A program made the translations under genes and the position numbers. A stretch of 64,000 bases of DNA from the NCBI GenBank assembly GCA_963573305.1, contig OY754337.1, forward strand, positions 78,319,094 through 78,383,093, in the 5' to 3' direction. Of the stretch, positions 43,728-56,110 are shown piece by piece (positions within the stretch are counted from its first letter, which is position 1; the number at the start of each line of letters is the position of its first letter). The stretch comes from Pyrrhosoma nymphula (taxonomy: Eukaryota; Arthropoda; Insecta; Odonata; Coenagrionidae). The notes under the pieces are model-generated. The model made no database searches. It saw nothing but the letters and a program-made list of their open reading frames with translations, and was not told where the DNA came from.

Positions 43728-44544
43728 TAAAACTTATAAATTAGAACTTTCGTTTTTCGTTTGATTTTTATCCAGGTAAAACAAAACTTGAAGAAAATGT
43801 GTCCTAAAGCCTCTTTATGAAGAATATATTATTATAAATCGTACTAATATTCACAAAAATTTGCTAGCTTCATTTAAAGAGTAATGCTTCTTGAAATTTT
43901 GAGCTCGGGAGACAAATTGTGTTGATAAGTTCCGTCCTATGGGAAAAACATGGCTTTTGTCTGCGAGAAAAATGGTTTTTAATAGGTATAAAGGTTTTTG
44001 GTAAAGTTTTAGCCTCTTAATACAAAATGTTTCAGAGGAAAAGACTTAAATTTTGAAGCCGTTGTCCGTGCAGTGACCGCCAGCCATGTGCCTCGCGTCG
44101 CCCAAACGGGCTATGTCAGCGTTCTAATCTCCAGGAGCCTTCTTTTTGCTATCTTGTAATAAAAAAATATCGCTCGCATTGCAGAAGGCTCGTCAAAATT
44201 GAACATACGAAATATATTCGGCGCTAGATTGAAAAGAGCCCCGCACCCGTATTCAAATTATTCAAGTTTTGGTGGTTCAACCGTAAAATGGCTTATATTT
44301 CACTACATTCATTTTCTGGCCTCATACGCATAGGAAAATATGTTTTCTGCTTGAAATAAACTCCAAAATCTTACCATTCCTTGCAATTTCTGTTGCAAAT
44401 TGAACGTGGTATTGCATGGTGTCAAATGCGCGAACTGGTGAAACATGGGAAAATAGCATTTCTCTCTCAACGGTCATATATCTCATTCATTCACGTTTAT
44501 TATTTATAATTTCGAAAATGAATTTACTCAGATGAAGGAACTGA
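43728..44544. other. Unassigned
   Basis: AT-rich, no recognised feature. Confidence 0.4.
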
Positions 44545-44956
44545 TTAGGGCGACTCTGGATTTAGTGAGAAGTTGAGAGAAAATGTTACTAAAAATGTTA
44601 GTGATTCCAAAAGTTGTTCTTTGAGGCGAGAGGATGATTGCTGATGGGACACATGTGAGGTAAATACATATATGTGTATATAGAAAGTGTTTTTGGTGGG
44701 GAGAGAGACGTATTTAAGGGGGCGTGGTAGATGTAGCAAGGAGGGATCTGTATCATTGAGGGATGTTGCTGGGAGGCGGAAAAAGTGGATGGAGCACGCG
44801 TTTCGAGGAAGTCGGATGTTGACGGCGGCGATGAGGGAGAATGTTGGCTTTGATGGGGGAGGGAAGAGAGTGTGGATTTTGGATGGCATGGAGGGAGGAG
44901 TCTGTTATAAAGGTCTCAAGGGGGAAATAAATAATGGAGGGAGTTTTGTGGAATGA
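44545..44956 (+). pseudogene. LINE family B C-terminal fragment
   Basis: The frame 44,687-44,956 reads AGRRKKWMEHAFRGSRMLTA, then GGGKRVWILDGMEGGVCYKG, then LKGEI. This matches the last module of the LINE at 31.1 kb (RRQKRWMEEVLRG...MDEIRGG), with a lost central part. The upstream 44,545-44,686 may belong to the same copy but cannot be read. Confidence 0.6.
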
Positions 44957-45242
44957 AAAGCTTTAGCTAACTACCGCAGGCATACTGTGAGAATTGCATT
45001 TATGGAATGAAATACCCCGTTATTCAACCCATATTAACGGATGACTCCTTGTTTAGTTTAATGCTTGACATTCTTAAGAAGGGTATAACTTGAGGTAAAC
45101 GAACATGTGATTGGAATGGGCTATATCCTCGAGAAGTGTGGCGCCATGCGCATGAATATACGTACCTCATCATTTGCGCGATGCGTCGTGAGGACACCTC
45201 GTGACCACGTTTGGAGCGACGACCAATCATTTGCAGTGGAAG

Positions 45243-45350
45243 AGGGCGTCTGGGTTGTTGCATTGGTGAAGGCGCAGAATTGGTGGATCTGGGTTCGAAT
45301 CCCAGTCTAAGCGAATGATTATTTTTACGGCGAATTTTACACCGACCGAT
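45243..45350 (+). mobile_element. tRNA-derived SINE
   Basis: B box GGGTTCGAATCCCAG (45,291-45,305), A-box-like TTGTTGCATTGGTGAAGG upstream, and a tail TTTTTACGGCGAATTTTACA like that of the SINE at 7.9 kb. Confidence 0.55.
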
Positions 45351-45574
45351 ATTGGCCGCATATTTTCAATGCCCCTCTTGCCAGTCACAAGTTACGACTG
45401 TCGTGCAGTGTAATTTATGAGTTAAAAATTTTGTTGTATTACAAAATTTATTCCTTTGGCTCATACCTGTCGTGTTATTCGTTAATCTTGCGTGACTTTC
45501 GCGTGACGTCCCACGTACTGTGGCTTCCTTTGCCGCAACCCCCCTTCACCCACGGCCTAACCCCTCCGTGCTAA

Positions 45575-46304
45575 GAGCGTCTCATTGGGTAGATGAGATT
45601 CCCATCAGCCAGGAACACTATCCACGTTCGACGCCTTCGATGAAAATCAATTCCTCAACAGCAATCAAGGATGTTGCGATTGTTGAATGTTCATGCTCCC
45701 AAATGTTCGCGGAGAATTCGATGTGTTGCCTAACCAGAGCTGAGTAGCACCTCTCTTTCACTTTTTCATCCGAGGACCTTCTTACTATACGCTTGATAAA
45801 TCCTAGGTTATTTAAACCTGTGGTGCATATATGTTTAATATGTGTTCTCCACGATAGGTTTGAAGTTAAGGAATTCCCAGATATTATACTTCGTCTGACG
45901 ACTTTATGGTTACTCCACCCACAGTGTAGACATGGCGTTGGTGCGTTGACTCCCGCAGACTGTACTGCAGTGCATTTACCAAGATTTAGTTCAAGCCCCC
46001 ACTCCTAGCACCACAATCTAAAGTTGTTTAGGTCCGATGATAGAACTTCTAAGTCCCAACTTTTATCGTAACTCTTGTTTCAATGTCGAAACGCCTCCTT
46101 CACCATCGCTGTGACAGTGTATTTCATGATGACGCTTAGACGTCGAAAAAAAAGTGTTGAAATTAATGTAAATAAAAAAGGCGGAACAGAATCATTCACG
46201 TAGTTTTTCATATCCATACAGTTCACAATCATTGCAGTTTTTCGTTATCATCGGACAGCAGTCGGTTTATTCAATCGGTGGTCACTCCCTGCTGGTTAAT
46301 GTGA
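45575..46304 (-). pseudogene. LINE family C reverse transcriptase fragment
   Basis: Minus-strand translation gives LSSDLNNFRLWC, EWGLELNLGKCTAVQS, then LTSNLSWRTHIKHICTTGLN, NLGFIKRIVRRSSDEKVKER and CYSALVRQHIEFSANIWEHE. This is the thumb and downstream part of a Jockey/CR1-type reverse transcriptase. Stops interrupt the frame. The left side of the same composite recurs at 36.4 kb. Confidence 0.75.
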
Positions 46305-46425
46305 TTCCCAGATATTTTACTTCGTCTAACGATTTTACGCTTACTCCACCCACAGTGTAGACATGGCGTTGGTGTGTTGACTTCCGCAAGGACTGTACTG
46401 CAGTGCATTCACTATAAGACTCGGG
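46305..46425 (-). pseudogene. LINE family C, second partial copy
   Basis: Adjacent repeat of the segment encoding HVYTVGGVSVKSLDEVKYLG and ITLTS on the minus strand, the KYLGI-TLTS block of the same reverse transcriptase. It is a partial direct duplication of 45,886-45,985. Confidence 0.65.
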
Positions 46426-46687
46426 CCAATCGATACGTTTGCTGGTTCGCGAGGGATTAATAGTGTGTGTGGGAGATAGGTGGATGGCGATCGCGGTCAC
46501 GTGTCTTCGTGATTCACTGTCGCCACGTGCTGTCGCTTCAATTCCACGCCCCGTCGAGTCGTTCGGATGCAACAAGCGAGCGTCTCCTCTGCCTTCCCGT
46601 TGGATGGCGCGCGGAACGTGCTCACCTATGTGACACCGAAGTGAAAGTGTGTTGAGGATTGCGTTGAGAAATCTAATCCCTGTACGC

Positions 46688-47972
46688 TAAGGGTTCCCAT
46701 TCGTCCCGTTTTTCCCGGGACAGTCCCGTTTTTTTTATTGAATGTCTCGGTGTCACGAATTTTTCCAAATGTCCCGCTGTTTTCTTTTGTAAGTATCTTC
46801 ATTCCTGAAAGCAGTGCATTATTCTTTTCATTTTAAATATGCTGCACTCCTGGTGTCGAATTCATAAAACTTTGATAAAATGTATTAGGGTGGTTTGAGC
46901 GAGATAGTTCCCTAGTCATAATGGAGACCATATTCAAATTTTACTTTTTGATTTCAGCGTCTGTAAGAAGTTTGAAATGAATATTGTAATATTAATGGCG
47001 CAAAGATATAGTTATATATGATCAAAATTCGCAGTAATTAAATAAATAAAGCTACATAAGTCTCTAACTTGACTCATTTTTTCCCGCCGTACGGCTGAAA
47101 ACCTTTCAAAACAGCAGGTTTATTTGCGATTCTGTCAAAATTACTGTGGTGAGTAATATATTATTTTTTATAAATAGTTGAGAAAAAATGCAATCTACAC
47201 ATCGTTAGTTTTTTGACGAAATCTAGATGTTATAAATTCCTATTTCCTTCAATATTCTCCCTCTGGAGCGCACAACCATAATCTATCCCATGTAAAACAG
47301 TTTATATTTTCAGACAAATTGCTCAAATAGTAGTTCGGCAACGGGTTGATATTTTGATATCATTGGTAAGATAAAATTTTCTTTCTTTTAAATGAGGCCA
47401 AATTCATCAAATTTTAGGTGAAGTGGTTTTTCGCTTAAACCTCCTGAAGCAGTTGATAAGTGTTAATAACGATGCTATTTATTTCCCCATGCTTTTGTTG
47501 GCAGTGCTAAATAAACACGGTTCCCGGTTACATATGACGAGACGTCAGTTCGGTGCCAGCATTGTTAGATTGTAAATTGGTTGCTACTTAGTATTGCACA
47601 TACAACATGGTTTGTATCTAATGAAACAGTACGAGCTTTAATCATTCTAAAGACTTATTTTAATGATTTGTCATCCTTTGACTTCCATGCCCAGGTATCT
47701 AAGGATAAGAAACTTCTTGATCAGGTTCAAATTTGCGATAAATATTGTAATGCATCGTGTAAACATGAACTTTAATTAGGCGTATTTTGAAATTCTGTTC
47801 TTCTAATCGTTGTAAGTGCGATTGTGATTCATTATACAGGCAGCGTGAATTTAATTCTATTATTCTCATTTCTATTTTGTCCTGCTTTTTAACGAATTGT
47901 TCCCGTTTTTTTATTAGTGAAAAATACCCGTTTAATGTCCCGTTATTTCAAAAATACATTATGGGAACCCTA
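46688..47972. mobile_element. hAT-like element with GTCCCG repeats
   Basis: Starts TAAGGGTTCCCATTCGTCCC and ends ATTATGGGAACCCTA. Subterminal GTCCCG / CCCGTTT motifs recur at 46,700-46,775 and 47,880-47,945. The interior holds a nested TTAA MITE (46,885-47,449) and a 64-codon frame (47,581-47,775) without a certain domain. The 8-bp target duplication is not evident. Without the MITE the element is about 720 bp. Confidence 0.6.
46885..47449 (+). mobile_element. TTAA MITE, copy 6
   Basis: Starts TTAGGGTGGTTTGAGCGA and ends TTTTTCGCTTAAACCTCCTG. The terminal TTAA sites have decayed on both sides; the body is otherwise well conserved. Confidence 0.8.
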
Positions 47973-48389
47973 CATTCAACGCAGTAAATTCAGTTAGATT
48001 CGGTGAAAGGATACCGGTTGCGAGATTTACTAATATCGCTTGATACGCAAATACTTCATGAATTCTAATGAATAAGAATACAAAGACTGAATGATTATAT
48101 GAGGGGAAAATAAAAAAAATTACTTTTTCTCAGAATGACGATCAGTTACGCATATTCCATGGAACGAGAGTACAGGGGGTGGCCTTGTTCTTCAACAGGC
48201 CAAGGCACACCCGCATTTTTCATGTATCGTTCCACCGCGATTGTGTGCAATTCCATGTACAAATAATATATTCCACACTTTCATTCCTATTGTTTAAAAA
48301 AACACTGATTTCACTGATGACGTTCCTTGGCTACGTCACTGCATTGGTATGTACCTAACTCAATATTCACGTTTGAGGCTTTAATTGGA

Positions 48390-48747
48390 CCTATGTTTCT
48401 CGCCGTGCTCTGAAAACACCTTTACAACCGACAGTTTTTTACGAACTTATAAAAAGTATTTAATGGTGAGTAAATTTTTTATTTAAAAATAATGGAGAAA
48501 ACATACTAATGAACGCTACATTCCAGACGCAATCTGTGCATCAAAATCACGTATTAAAAAAAGTGTATCCGTAGCAAATCCGAGGCAAAGCAGCTTTCAT
48601 TTATTGGCGTATCTCAAAACGTAGTTTGTCGTAGTATGTCCCTGATATGTTGGTATCATTGGAGATATATATTCTTTTTCTTAATCTTAACCTGTCATAA
48701 TTTATTAATTTAGATGGTTATTGATATCTTGCTCAAGCTACCTTCAG
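48390..48747 (+). repeat. Diverged TTAA MITE relative
   Basis: Order of blocks as in the family (TTAATGGTGAGTAAATTTTT, ATAATGGAGAAAACATAC, TTGGTATCATTGGAGATAT, TTGCTCAAGCTACCTTCA) but with many substitutions. Probably an older subfamily; left end missing. Confidence 0.5.
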
Positions 48748-49650
48748 ATTTATTACTTGATTTATAGCAATGCTCTTGCACGTTTTTTTAAAAATTCACG
48801 TAAGGAATAGTATTGCTTGTGCTTTTAATTTTAAGAGCAGTTTTCCTGCAGTTTCATGTTTTTTCCTTGTCCGGTGCAATTTTGCTGTATTCTTATTTGA
48901 ACTTTCGATGACCCGGCAGACTTCGTTTTTTTTCTCCCGATAAACCTGGCCTCCGTTTTCACGTGTGGGGACGTGCTTTGGACCGAGTCCCGCTTTAACG
49001 AAGAATTGTCTCCGGAGACGACGTGGGATGACAATTTTTTCCCTTTCCACGTCCGATGGAGTGGCCTTCCTCCCAACTCCCCTCAGATACGTTCCCCCTA
49101 GCGGCGTGTGGCGCCAACTCAGAACCCCCAGACCGTCCCAGCCCCCTTTATTGTACCACCGGTGAAGGAGGGTCAATGGTGGAGACGAGACACCCCCCTC
49201 ATTGTTGTCGCCTCTTCGAGAACTTCCTGATGCAGCAGAGCACAGGATTAATCCCCAACCCCTCTCCTTTGGCGACTCAACCCTCGCCACTCAATGAGCA
49301 TCGGGTGGCTCACCACTTTAGGGTGTCCACCCCCTATATAGTAGCCCTCCCCATCCTTCTGTCTCGCGGCAGAGCGAAGTGCAGAGGGCGTCCTTCCCGT
49401 GTCTCCCTCTCCTGCGACCCCGTCTCTTTCAGGAGTTCCAACTTCCTCCTACCGCCCACCTCGAGTCCTCCCTCATCCCTCATTCCGCTGCCCTCCCCCC
49501 ACCCACCCCCCCTGCCCCGCCCTTCGCCTCCTTCCCACGCCCCTGACTCCAGTTTCCCAGAGGAGGAAGTTATTGACTCCGCCGCCGCCCCCCCCCCCCC
49601 CATCCCCCCCGCGCGAATTCGCCCACCTCATATGTTTAAATGGAAGTGAG
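48748..49650. other. Unassigned; CT/C-rich tract
   Basis: Pyrimidine-rich, especially 49,400-49,620, with a (CCG)n/C-run near 49,580-49,612. Long frames (197 codons plus, 164 minus) are proline-rich or low-complexity and overlap in several phases; no domain. Confidence 0.4.
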
Positions 49651-50300
49651 TGAAAATCCTCTATATTTTTACCTTTAATGGGCTCTATCTACCTGTAATA
49701 TTTCTACCTTCACCTCGGAGTTCGTCCTACCCTCCTTCATTCATCCCGTCCAGAAAACCTTTCCTCTTTCTTCCCCTTTCCCGCTCACCCAATAACTCCC
49801 CCTCGATCACAACCTTAATCTAACATTACCCCCCTTCCTTGCCTTCCTCTAATCCCACACAGAAGTTTCCTCTCCTCACCCACCATGTCAAGCACTTCCT
49901 CATTTGTCTTCCTTTCCGTCCACCGCACCTTCTCCATCCTCCTCCACACCCACATCTCGAACGCCTTCAGCCTATTTTCGTCCTTCTTTCTCAGAGACCA
50001 CGTTTCTGCCCCATACAACGCCACACTCCATATCAAGCTCTTCACCAGCCTCTTTTTTTACATCCTCACTTAAGGTCCCCGTCATCAGCTCCCTTCTATT
50101 ATTGAACGCTTCCTTCGCTAGCGCTATTCTCCTCCTAATGTCTTTGCTACTATGTCCATTTTCTTCTAGCGTACTGCCCAAGTAACTAAATTGTTCTACT
50201 TGCTCCAGTTTGTGACTTCATACTCTTATCACCAGCCTCGCTTTCTTTGTCCCAGAGAATCTCATTACTTTTGTTTTCTTATGATGCATCTTCATTCTGT
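49651..50300 (-). pseudogene. LINE family B C-terminus
   Basis: Minus strand: MGSTLEENGHSSKDIRRRIA and LAKEAFNNRRELMTGTL in one frame (50,181 onward), then KSLIWSVALYGAETWSLRKK, DENRLKAFEMWVWRRMEKVR and WTERKTNEEVLDMVGEERKL in another. This is the conserved segment after the reverse transcriptase palm. It is the paralogue that retains the empty site for the hAT-like element at 14.4 kb (ACGCCTTC at 49,961-49,968). Confidence 0.8.
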
Positions 50301-51139
50301 ATTTCCCGCACTGAATTTCTAATGTATCTACTTCCCTCCGTCCCCATTCCTCCCCTCCCCTCCTTCCTCCCCCCTCCTCCCTATGCAACATCTCCTTCCG
50401 AGTCTGGTGGGTTCATTTCATAAATCCACCCCCATAGCATCCTCTCCTTTCTCCTTCCTCCTCGAACGGTTATTTCTGCGGAAGCACTCGACGGGTGAAA
50501 AATTCATCCCCACTGCCTCTCGGCCCTTATCGACTAATTTCGGCGATAATCGAAAAAGTTTCGAGGGGTCGAGGAGAACGACTCCTGGGGGTGGTGTGAG
50601 GGGGGGGTGAGACATAAAAAATTCAAGTGCCGGAGAATGTTTGCTCCGCGAAACGCGATCTCCTAAGGGATTCTGAGAGCTACCTATATTGAGTGCTAAA
50701 TGCGTAATCTTGGAGCGCGGGCGCGTAGACGGTAAACGCACGTCTGGATATTGTTTTCCACATGAGTCTCCCCCTTCCATTTGAAAAACCTAGATCTTAA
50801 AGTGGTATCCTAGATATTGCTAGACTACGCTTTTAAGTCTTGTGAGAGTTTTGAAAAAATCCCTCCCTTGTTTCCATTTCTTTAACAAATGAGGGCTCCA
50901 TTCCCAACTCAAAGAAGCTTTTCTACCCACGAGGCGTGTTACTGCGCAGTCAGATGTATGGGTGGGTGGAGTTGCAGCGAAAATTGTGTCATTTGAAGCG
51001 GAGAATTGCGAGAATGACTGCGGAGATGCGCTAACGAGAGAGAGATGGGAAAATTGCCGCAATTTCTCGCAATTTCTGCGCATCAGGCTGCGCAGTTCAG
51101 TATCGCGTGTAAAGCGGCCTTTAGATCAAGCTCTCGCTC
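50301..51139. other. Unassigned
   Basis: C-rich up to 50,400, then mixed. A CGCGTGTAAAGCGGCCTTTA stretch at 51,103-51,122 resembles the MITE end at 29,780 but no partner was found. No gene. Confidence 0.4.
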
Positions 51140-51690
51140 ATCTATGTACATCTACATCTACAAAATACCCTGCAAGCCACATCGAGGGTGTGTGGCAGGG
51201 GGTGAGTAGTCACCTACATTCATTACACTCTACCCTAAAGATAGTGTAACTTCTATCTACTATTGTTGTATTAGTATAAATCGCTAATGCTTGTCACAAG
51301 GCAAAGCCTCACAAGCATGCACTACTCTATAGATATGTTACAAATGTTAGAGGGACCGTTAGTATTTATGTATTTTGCAACTACAGAAGCGGAAAGTGAT
51401 TCAAGACTTTTTTAGAAAACATGTACGGCGTGCTGTTAGTACTAGGTAGCAGATGAGGATACAAGTATTAGGGAGTACTATTACTACTAAGAGCTACTCT
51501 ATCTATCGACAAACCTAGTTAAAAGTCTCTTTGGCAGCTGTTATGGTCTCTTATCGTTCGTGGGAAAAATGGCATTTAAAATCTGTCCGTTCTGCAGTCT
51601 ACTAGTTCCCTAATTTTATTCTCATTATCTGATCTACCGTGGCATGTCGCATTTTGTAAAATAAAAGTAGAAATAGGATCTAGATGGTTC
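51140..51690 (-). pseudogene. LINE family A 3' end
   Basis: Minus strand: coding remains ending in LDCRTDRFKCHFSHER-like sequence (51,620-51,560), then the 3' untranslated region and the tail TTTGTAGATGTAGATGTACA. Near-identical, in opposite orientation, to 53,215-53,695. Confidence 0.7.
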
Positions 51691-52359
51691 AGTCGGTGTT
51701 TTGAGTGGCGAATTTCTACCAATCATAGTTTTCGTTTAAGCACAAGTATTTTGTGTAATTTAGCTCTGTAAATATTTACCCACTTCGCTCAACATTTTTA
51801 ATCCAAACATTAACATTGTTTCCAATGGGAGCCAAATTAATCCTCGCTAAGAATCTAGGAGGTATTAACTCGCTCGTCTTACTCGGTGGGAAAGAAGTCA
51901 CGTGAGACAGCAAGGTGGTATAGGAATGCTATGGAATGATAGCCAATTAATCATGTCTCTAGTCTAACACGAGCAGAATAGGTCTAAATTCCGATGCTCC
52001 ACCCTGCTATTGTGTGGTATAAATGGTGAATTTATCGTAGCCTATTCCACATCCTCAATTTCCAAATTACAATATGTGAAATCCCGTTGTCTTACTGGTC
52101 AATTACGGGGTTGAAAGCGGCGGTTAATTCTTAAATTACAACGCCATGGCCCGTTGAGTGTAAATAACAAGGTTCCCTGCCTCGCCTCCGGGCCCGGTTG
52201 AGTGGCCGCGAAAACATAAGCGGAACTCTAACTCCAGTAAATAATGCTCCCGTCTATGGCGCGTATGGTATTAGGGCATCGAATAAAACTAGTTTTATTT
52301 TACTAATACCTGACTACCGTAATCATTTCTCACTTAGTAGGAAGCCATTTTGGAGCCAT

Positions 52360-52914
52360 TTAAGGTAGTTTGAACGAAAAATCACTTCGCCTAGAATATG
52401 ATGAATTTGACCTCATTTTAAAGAAACTTTTTAATGATACCAAAATGTAAACCCCTTTCCCGAACTACTTTTCAAGCAATTTGCCTGAAAATGCAAGCTG
52501 TTTTACATGGGAGAGATGACGGCTGTGCTCTCCAGAGGGAGAATATTTTAGAAAAATTGGAATTTACAACACTTATATTTCGTCAAAAAACTTACAACGT
52601 TTAGTTTGCATGTTTTCTCAACTATTTATAAAAATGAATCTATTACTCAACGAAGTAATTTTTACAGAATCTCAACAAAAAAAATGTTTTGAAGGCGTTA
52701 TCATCGTACGGCGTAATAAGATGAGTCAAGTTAGAGACTTATGTGGATATATTTATTTAATTACTGAGAATATTTTTCATATATAATTATATTTTTACGC
52801 CATTAATGCAACAATATTTACTTCGTATTTCTTACAGAGGCGAAATATAAAAATAAAATTCCAATATGGTCTACGTTATGACTATGGGAACTATCTAGCT
52901 CAAACTACAGTAAC
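52360..52914 (-). mobile_element. TTAA MITE, copy 7
   Basis: Left TTAAGGTAGTTTGAACGA intact; right end AGCTCAAACTACAGTAAC with a mutated target. Body as in copies 4 and 5. Confidence 0.85.
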
Positions 52915-53214
52915 TGAATTCCGCCATACATGAGCGGCCGTTTCAAAACCAAGAATTAATTTCTGCTAGTTCAGCAATTCCTCTTCAGTGTTGCCCGTAG
53001 TGAGAGCCAAACGCGCCACGGGCTGATAGGTCAGCCTCTCATTCAATGCAGACACAGGGACGCCTGCCAGCTCCCAGGGATACTGTCTCATATTTTCCAT
53101 CGACAGAAATTACTCAGCACTCAACAGCGTCCGAGAAATTTCTCGCAATTTAACTCCAATCAGGGACTTCCAAAGATCCCAGCGCTTCCGTCCGTCGCGT
53201 ACGATAGGATCAGA

Positions 53215-53695
53215 TCATGAGAGTAAAATTAGGGAACTAGACTGCAGAACGGACAGATTTAAAATGTCATTTTTCCCACGAACGATAAGGAACCATAACA
53301 GCTACCAATGAGACTTTTGTCTAGGTTTGTCGTTAGGTAGTGTAGCTCTTAGTAGTACTAGTACTCCCTAATACTTGAATTCTTATCTTTTACCTAGTAC
53401 TAACAGCACGCCGTGCATGTTTTCTACATGAGTTTTGAGTCCCTGCCCATTTGTGTAGTTGCAAAATACATATATATATATTAATGGTCCCTCTCCATTG
53501 TGATAATATCTGGAATGTAGTAGTGCATGCTTGTGAGGCTTCGCTTCGTGACAAGCATTAGCGATTTATGCTAATGCATAATTATTCGTAGTTACACTAA
53601 CTTTAGGGTATAGTGTAATGCATATTGGTGAATAGTCACCCCCTGCCACACACCCTTGCGATGGCTTGCAGGGTATTTTGTAGATGTAGATATCG
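53215..53695 (+). pseudogene. LINE family A 3' end
   Basis: Reads AAATTAGGGAACTAGACTGC, GGACAGATTTAAAATGTCAT, then TTCCCACGAACGATAAGG, encoding the terminal CRTDRFKMSFFPRTIR-type block, followed by the 3' untranslated region and TTTGTAGATGTAGATATC. 5'-truncated. Inverted partner at 51.1 kb. Confidence 0.75.
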
Positions 53696-54662
53696 TCATG
53701 ACTGGCCCTTTACAGGGTGTGTGTGTTTCTGTGTAATATCTATTTGTATTATATTGTTTTTTTACCGGCTAAGACTCAGTTCAGAGCGGTAGGCGTGGAA
53801 TGATCATCATTTCTACGAGCTAAATAAACCCGATGCACGAGAACACGTTTACTCTGCTATCTCGAGGGAAAAAATTCTGGTATTGAACACCGTCGAAGTA
53901 TTGATGACATCACAGTGCGCGCAATCTTTAAAAGTTTAATAATTTTACTAAAGCTTCGCTAATTAATCGAAATATTTGCAATCTATACGCTCAAATGAGT
54001 TCGCCCTTCGTGTATCACAGCGCGAGTGAATCTCTGCTTGTTTCCTATGACAACGCGTGCACTCACGTGACCGGTGACGTTGTTTGTTCAACCCGTCTAT
54101 ATTCATCAAGTTTTCCTTTTATTTTCCGGAGAAACCAAATTATCTGATTGAAATCCGCTCAGTGGTAACTTTCATGTGTCCTGTTGCATCAACGACGTAA
54201 CATATCTGCTGACTTTGCTTCCTCCATTAAAAGAAAAATTTTCATGGAATTTCGTTTTTTTAATGGAAATTCGTGAAGTTCCTTAGTCATGTCGCCTGTC
54301 ACTTGCTCTATCCTTTTAACTTCGAAGGAAGAAGTACTTGGACAGGTAATACATTGATAAGGCACACTCACTTAGGAGAGTCTGTGTCGATAACGTTTCA
54401 AGTGCGTTGGAGAGAAGTTTCCGTTTTGCTCGTATGGAGGGCGCGACCGATAAGCGCGAGTCGGGAGTGTGTGATGATGACGAATTGCCCCGGCGATGCC
54501 CCAGTTGTCGTCTCTTTCCCGGAGAAGGAAGAAGGTCGCGGCCGGGAGTAGTGGCGAAACCGATTCCGCCATTACTCTTTGAAAATGCTCCCTCGGGCTA
54601 AAGGAAGAAAGGAGGACGTCGACTGAGTTCGCTGTCTGGAAACATTCACGCTTTGCTCCTCG
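53696..54662. other. Unassigned
   Basis: Frames of 60-105 codons on both strands around 54,270-54,690 overlap and have no domain. No repeat end seen. Confidence 0.4.
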
Positions 54663-55193
54663 ACTTAGATAGTCTGAGCGAAAAATCACTTCACCTAGAA
54701 TTTGATAAATTCGGCCTCATTTTAAAGAAAAAACTCATCTTTCCAATAATATCAAAATATCAACCCCTTGTCGAGCTACTTTTCGAGCTATTTGCCTACA
54801 AATAAATATATGCTGCTTTACATGGGATATATTAGGGCTGTGCGCTCCAGAGGGAGAATATAAAACAAATAAAGAACTTCTATCACCTAGATTTCGTCAA
54901 AACACTGTGTAGATTGCATGTTTTTTCAACTATTTTCAAAAAATAATGTATTAGTCACCACAGTAATATTTACAGAATCTCATACAAACCTCCTGTTTTG
55001 GAGGGTTTTCAGACGCACGGCGGGAAAAAATGAGTCGAGTTAGAGACTTATTTTGCTTTATTTATTTAACTACTGAGAATTTATGTAATATATAACTATA
55101 TCTTTGCGCCATTAATATTACAATGTTTATTTAAACTTCTTACAGACGCTGAAATAAAAAAAATAAAATTTTGATATGGTCTCCATTATGAAT
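54663..55193 (-). mobile_element. TTAA MITE, copy 8, left half of a palindromic pair
   Basis: Starts GATAGTCTGAGCGAAAAATC and runs to CTCCATTATGA, where it joins head-to-head with the next copy. The inner terminal repeat is lost. Confidence 0.75.
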
Positions 55194-55690
55194 TTAATTT
55201 TTTAATTCCAGTGTCTGTAAGGAGTATGAAGTAAATATTGTAATATTAATGGTGCAAAAATATAGTAATGTATGACAAAAATTCTTAGTGCGTAATTTAA
55301 TAAACATGTCCTCATAATTTACTAACTTGACTCATTTTTTCACGCCGTACGTAGAAATCGCCTTCACAATTGTTTTTTTTGCAATACTTTAAAAAATACT
55401 GCGGTAATTGATTACATTTTATAAATGCATAGTTGAGAAAACATACAAAAACTACACACCGTTAGTTTTATGATGAAATCTAGGTGTTAGAAATTCCTAA
55501 TTGTTTCCAATATCCTCCCTCTGGAGAATTAAAATGGCTTGTATTTTCAGGCAAATTGCTCGGAAAGTAGTTCGGAAAAGGGTTAATATTTTGATATCAT
55601 TGGGAAGATGAGAGCCTTTTATGTAAAATGAGGTCAAATTCATCGAATTCTAGGTGAAGTGACATTTCGCTCGCAATCCCTCGTGCGAAT
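55194..55690 (+). mobile_element. TTAA MITE, copy 9, right half of a palindromic pair
   Basis: Begins inside the left part of the family (AATTCCAGTGTCTGTAAG) and ends GACATTTCGCTCGCAATCCC. Together with copy 8 it forms an inverted repeat about 1 kb long with no spacer. Confidence 0.75.
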
Positions 55691-56110
55691 GACCTTAGTC
55701 CTCGAAGCACCCTAATCACCCTAATACTACTACTACTCGAAATACCTCAAGCCACAAGCAGTTCAGTCCTCAACCATTGTCCTAGGTCTTTCAACTTTGC
55801 TGTTTTAAGGGACGCTGTGAATCAGTTTAGGCAGGAAGCTAAAGTGCTGCGCGGTAGGAGCCACGGGCGGAAAATACATCTCATTTTAAGGTTGCTTGGC
55901 GCGCCGGTCAAATAGGACCTGTGACGTATCTTGGCCCATTTTGGATGTTGCTACGTGCGAAGATGCTGAAGAGACAGAAAGATGGGAATTGAGGTCTTGT
56001 GGGCCCTCTACGGGGACCGCCAAACGTGTATGCCCAGGACGCCTAAAGAGTAGGCTGATGACGACGCCGAGCCTCTTTCCACCCTTCCTCAATGGCGAAA
56101 AGGACCGTAA
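55691..56110. other. Unassigned
   Basis: A (TAC)n run at 55,726-55,738. Frames on both strands around 55,890-56,170 overlap; no domain. Confidence 0.4.

Noticed and set aside
48796..49290. 164-codon open frame on the minus strand
   Set aside because: Overlaps other open frames in the same biased tract; no recognisable motif or splice sites.
49056..49649. 197-codon proline-rich open frame
   Set aside because: CT/C-rich DNA gives long frames on both strands here; overlapping frames, low-complexity protein and no domain.
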